Assembly: GCA_964058845.1 (NCBI GenBank)
Contig: CAXKVR010000006.1
Span: 186,001-250,000 of the forward strand
Length of the DNA: 64,000 nucleotides
Direction of reading: 5' to 3'
Origin: Carex sylvatica
Taxonomy: Eukaryota; Streptophyta; Magnoliopsida; Poales; Cyperaceae
Position numbers and translations under genes: made by a program. The notes beneath the pieces are model-generated. The model ran no database searches and was not told the DNA's origin. It saw nothing but the letters and a program-made list of their open reading frames with translations. Within the stretch, counting starts at the first letter, position 1; each line of letters opens with the position of its first letter. This document shows, piece after piece, positions 60,939 through 64,000 of the stretch.

Positions 60939-61589
60939 GAGATACATTTCTGTTTCCTCCGCACACTTCATCAAAGCTGGAATCCCTTCTGCCGGAGTGT
61001 GATGTATCGCCAGTGCAACCCTCGGATCCAACCCGTCTAAATACTGCCTTCGGTATCTCACAACATCCCCCTTTACATCAGGTGCATATCTAGACAACTC
61101 ATAGAACCTCCGGTTGTAATCCTCAACAGATCTCTCATTCTGTTTTAAGTTCAGAAACTGGCCTCTCAGAGCTTCTTTGTGCAAGCTACTCAGAAATTGT
61201 TCTCCGAATCTCCGCTCGAACTCCTCCCATGTAATACCTTGCGCAACCCCCGCGTATTCAATCTTTATACCATCCCACCAGTGTCTACCCGTCTTTTCCA
61301 GCAACTGCACAGCTAACTCCACTTTATTTCCTTCCGGTACTCGGCACAGCTCAAACTTATCTTTTACTCCTGAGATCCATTCTTCAGCTGCGGTGTATCC
61401 CCCCGATCCGTCAAACCGAGGGGGTTTCAACCTCATAAATGTTTCATAAAGCTGACGGAACTCTTCTCCAGCTGTTCCGGCTCCTGCTGCTTGTCCTTGA
61501 TTTGCCCTTTCATTTGCGGTACGGCCCCTTTCATAGGCCGCCAGCAAGATCTCTGCAAATTCTCTTTCTGCGAATCCCCTTTCACCCAT
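60939..61589 (-). pseudogene. Ty3-gypsy gag, C-terminally truncated
   Basis: The ATG at 61587-61589 opens MGERGFAEREFAEILLAAYE. The retrotransposon gag domain follows: LKPPRFDGSGGYTAAEEWIS, VQLLEKTGRHWWDGIKIEY, ITWEEFERRFGEQFLSS, LNLKQNERSVEDYNRRFYEL and YLDGLDPRVALAIH. After EETEMYLK the frame enters the minisatellite and stops at 60912. The zinc knuckle, protease and pol are lost. Sequence style and leader resemble plant chromoviruses (Tekay/Del group). Gag would normally coat the element RNA in the cytoplasm. Confidence 0.85.
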
Positions 61590-61736
61590 AATCTATTCAG
61601 ATATCAGAACAGTTCAGTTCACAGATCAGATATCAGAACAGTTCATTTCACAAATCAGTTAGTCTATCTTTACTTACTAACCCATACTTAACCCAGTCGC
61701 TTATCCTGTCAGGTCTGGTTAGGCGTCTAAACCATT

Positions 61737-61748
61737 GCTCTGATACCA
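61737..61748 (-). promoter_or_regulatory. Primer binding site, initiator tRNA-Met type
   Basis: The minus strand reads TGGTATCAGAGC, complementary to the 3' end of plant initiator tRNA-Met. It is nine bases from the LTR end. Confidence 0.9.
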
Positions 61749-63482
61749 CCTCAATACTGTCACACCCCGAGATCAGGGGCATGACGGTATCGCCGTGAAT
61801 ATATAGATCGTATATATTCACCAGGCATTTACGATGAGATAAATGGTGTTTTTATCCCAAACCGAACACTTAATCAATTTTATTAAATCTGAAATCAGTT
61901 TAAAACTGATCCGAAACTTTTCAAAACTTTTATACATGCCTTTGTAAATTCGATTCGATAAAACCAATAGAACAATGACTTATCATATCAGAAAACCAAA
62001 ATTTTTTTTTATTTATATCTACCCGGATTAGTCAGAATTATAAATATCAGGTACCGTGGAGTATAGACCCTCCACGCCGGTCATCCCACCCGTATTCATT
62101 TAAACCCCCAAATTCATATCATGTCACAACAAAAACATATATGCAAAAGACCATATAACTTTTAAAACATAAACTTTGAAAACATAAAAGCATACATACA
62201 CATAGCATGGAAAGCATAAAGCAAGCACATAAAATTTTAAAACATAAATCGAAACCGTTTAGAAATATTTACGCAAGTCCGGTTAGCTGGATATATATAC
62301 AACAAAAGTTGATCCAAGTACTAAACAAGTACAACGATCTCAAAACAGGGCATACATATACCTAACACCTCAGATAGCTCACTGTCTGATCCCGAAAGCC
62401 TCTAGTCCTTCTTTCCTGAAATGTTTCACAAGGAAACGGGTGAGAAAAACCTTTTCGCGGTTTATCTCAGTGCCGAAGCTACTGGATTTATCAGATATTC
62501 ACGTCAGAATTAAATACGGAACTAAAATCAGAGTTAAAGCATGAATGCAAAGCTTTGAATCGATAATCAAATGAATCTACATCTTTAAATGCCTTTAAAC
62601 AGAATCATCAGAAACATATCAGAATATTGGGTCTTAATTAAACTCAGATTTCTGGTAGCACATGCAGATGTTCCACCGAACTGGTCCCAGAACATACCTG
62701 CATCTGTAGGGTTACATACACCTACAGATGTTGCTCCCCGTGCAATCAAATCAGACCCTCATCTGCAGTGCTTTGGCTTAACCATTTACAAAAGACTGGT
62801 TCTTAATCAGACATTACAGTTCCAATCATACAGATATATCCTTTCCAGTATTTAGTTCCAGAAATCAGAGCAGAAATCAGAATAACAGAATCTTATCTAC
62901 CACAGTTATAGTCACAGAATAACAGATCCCCATTCCAACCGGTTTGGACTCAGAGGGGTCGTTCCCCAATGCGCATATGGTTCCCGAAATCGAAATCTAG
63001 TGTATACTCTAGATTTCGCAGAACAGAATATCACTTACAGTGATATATATATATATAATAGTAGCAATTCACTGTGGTTTCATTCTCTATCAGAATCAGA
63101 ATAACAGTTCAATCGGTAAACCATACCAGAATGCAGATCAACAGATAAAACAGTTCAATTAGTTATGCAATGCTCAGATGATGCTTGAAATCAGAAATTC
63201 AAAATGCAATTTAAAAACGTCCTATTTAATTCCTAATTGAACCTCAGGAAAAATCCCGTGAACCCCCGCACCTTTGTACTTTTCGTGTCGCTTACGGTTG
63301 GTCTGAACTCCTTTCGGTATTCCGGGATTCACCTGATTGTCCTGCTAAACCTGCTATAACATACAGTTACACGCTGTATTAAATCCTTACTCTATGTTCG
63401 ATAAGTTACGCTTCGATCGGTACGTTTTTATGTAATTTATTTGACTTAATTCATTTCTGAATTTTCAGATTTTATACTATGG

Positions 63483-63698
63483 TTGCGGCCCGCAGGAGGT
63501 CTCCTTGCGGCCCGCAAGATAACTATCTGAAAAATGCCCGAGAGCTTCTCGGTATTCACACCCCTTCTTGCGGCCCGCAAGAGAACCGGTTGCGGCCCGC
63601 AAGACATTTGGTACTGGACATTTCTACAGGATTTCGCTTGGTACCAGACTTGGTTGCGGCCCGCAAGTCACCATACACATACCATTACGGGCCCGCAA
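63483..63698. repeat. Dispersed TTGCGGCCCGCAA palindromes in the LTR
   Basis: Exact 13-mers at 63505-63517, 63568-63580, 63590-63602 and 63654-63666, with variants at 63483 (ending CAG) and about 63688 (GGGCCCGCAA). Each has 6-bp perfect arms about one central base. Confidence 0.95.
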
Positions 63699-64000
63699 AG
63701 ATTGGTACAGAAGTGTTTTAGGCTTTGTTTGCAACCGAATTCCGATCGGTTTCGATCGAAACTCGTTCTAAACACCGTATATTGGTTCCTAACATGTTGT
63801 AGGCTGGTACGGTAGAGTTTTCATATCAATTGATATCATGTATACCTGATACCGGTTTGGTACCGGTGCTAACTTGCTTGATTAGTAAACGATTCAGATT
63901 TTTGGTTATCGATTACCATAACTATGCTAAACAATATACAAGATTGGTATTCATGGTGCATATACCTATCTATATCATGCAACACATATACTCTAAGTTC

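Larger units (their letters stand above)
61590..64000 (-). mobile_element. 5' part of a gypsy element: leader, PBS, long LTR
   Basis: Upstream of gag on the minus strand is a 168-bp leader, a tRNA-iMet primer site (61737-61748) and the LTR end TGTGACA at 61758-61764, preceded by the CTCGGGGTGTGACA box common in Tekay/Del-type elements. The LTR then runs to the window edge (over 2.2 kb), so its start is not visible. It includes GC-rich palindromes at 63483-63698. Open frames here, such as 63479-63721, overlap in three phases and are not genes. Confidence 0.75.

Noticed and set aside
63479..63815. Three overlapping open frames in the LTR
   Set aside because: Open in three phases because of the GC palindromes; they lie inside a long terminal repeat.
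1..64000. tRNA or rRNA genes
   Set aside because: I looked for cloverleaf-like T-arm motifs (GGTTCGAATC type) with matching stems and for rRNA-like blocks and found none convincing; GGTTCGAATC at about 11369 lacks the rest of a tRNA.

Overview
The window looks like nuclear DNA from a dicot-like flowering plant. It is AT-rich, with intron-containing genes, Ty1-copia and Ty3-gypsy retrotransposon remains, hAT elements, MITEs and a long minisatellite. I see no bacterial or organellar organisation and no rRNA, tRNA or CRISPR locus.

Three host genes can be assembled by splicing, all on the minus strand. (1) 481-2664: an eight-exon gene for an unrecognised protein of about 315 residues. (2) 8927-11135: a five-exon gene for a 291-residue Werner-like 3'-5' exonuclease. 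A second, 5'-truncated copy lies at 5070-8364; it keeps the two catalytic exons open but has lost exons 1 and 2. (3) 15082-17546: a five-exon gene for a 189-residue protein with a signal peptide and one C-terminal membrane segment. A 421-bp fold-back MITE sits in its third intron, and a 0.4-kb inverted duplication lies on both sides of the gene.

From 21.7 to 43.3 kb the sequence is one giant imperfect inverted repeat. The outer arms (21741-24894 and about 40100-43320) match at roughly 98 percent where I aligned them by eye. Each arm carries a solo LTR at the equivalent place. The core (29348-40100) is an array of related units of about 0.65 and 0.8-0.9 kb that switches direction at 35882/35883 with no spacer. 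A hAT element with a decayed transposase (24895-29347) later split the left arm and is flanked by a perfect 8-bp target duplication.

From 45.3 to 49.3 kb lies a Ty3-gypsy (Athila/Tat-like) element on the minus strand. It has a tRNA-Asp primer site, a zinc-knuckle gag fragment and a polypurine tract, but no reverse transcriptase and only a stub of its 3' LTR. From 49.8 to 52.95 kb there are plus-strand remains of an arginine/serine-rich, probably CCCH zinc-finger-type gene. From 52.95 to 60.94 kb a tandem array of about 81-bp units (27 codons) runs for nearly 8 kb and is interrupted by a ClpP-like protease gene fragment. The window ends in a minus-strand Ty3-gypsy chromovirus-like element: truncated gag, tRNA-iMet primer site and the start of a long LTR carrying repeated GC-rich palindromes.

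The host genes do not form a pathway. The main story is genome structure: tandem and inverted duplications, insertions that can be ordered in time, and gene fragments caught in repeats.
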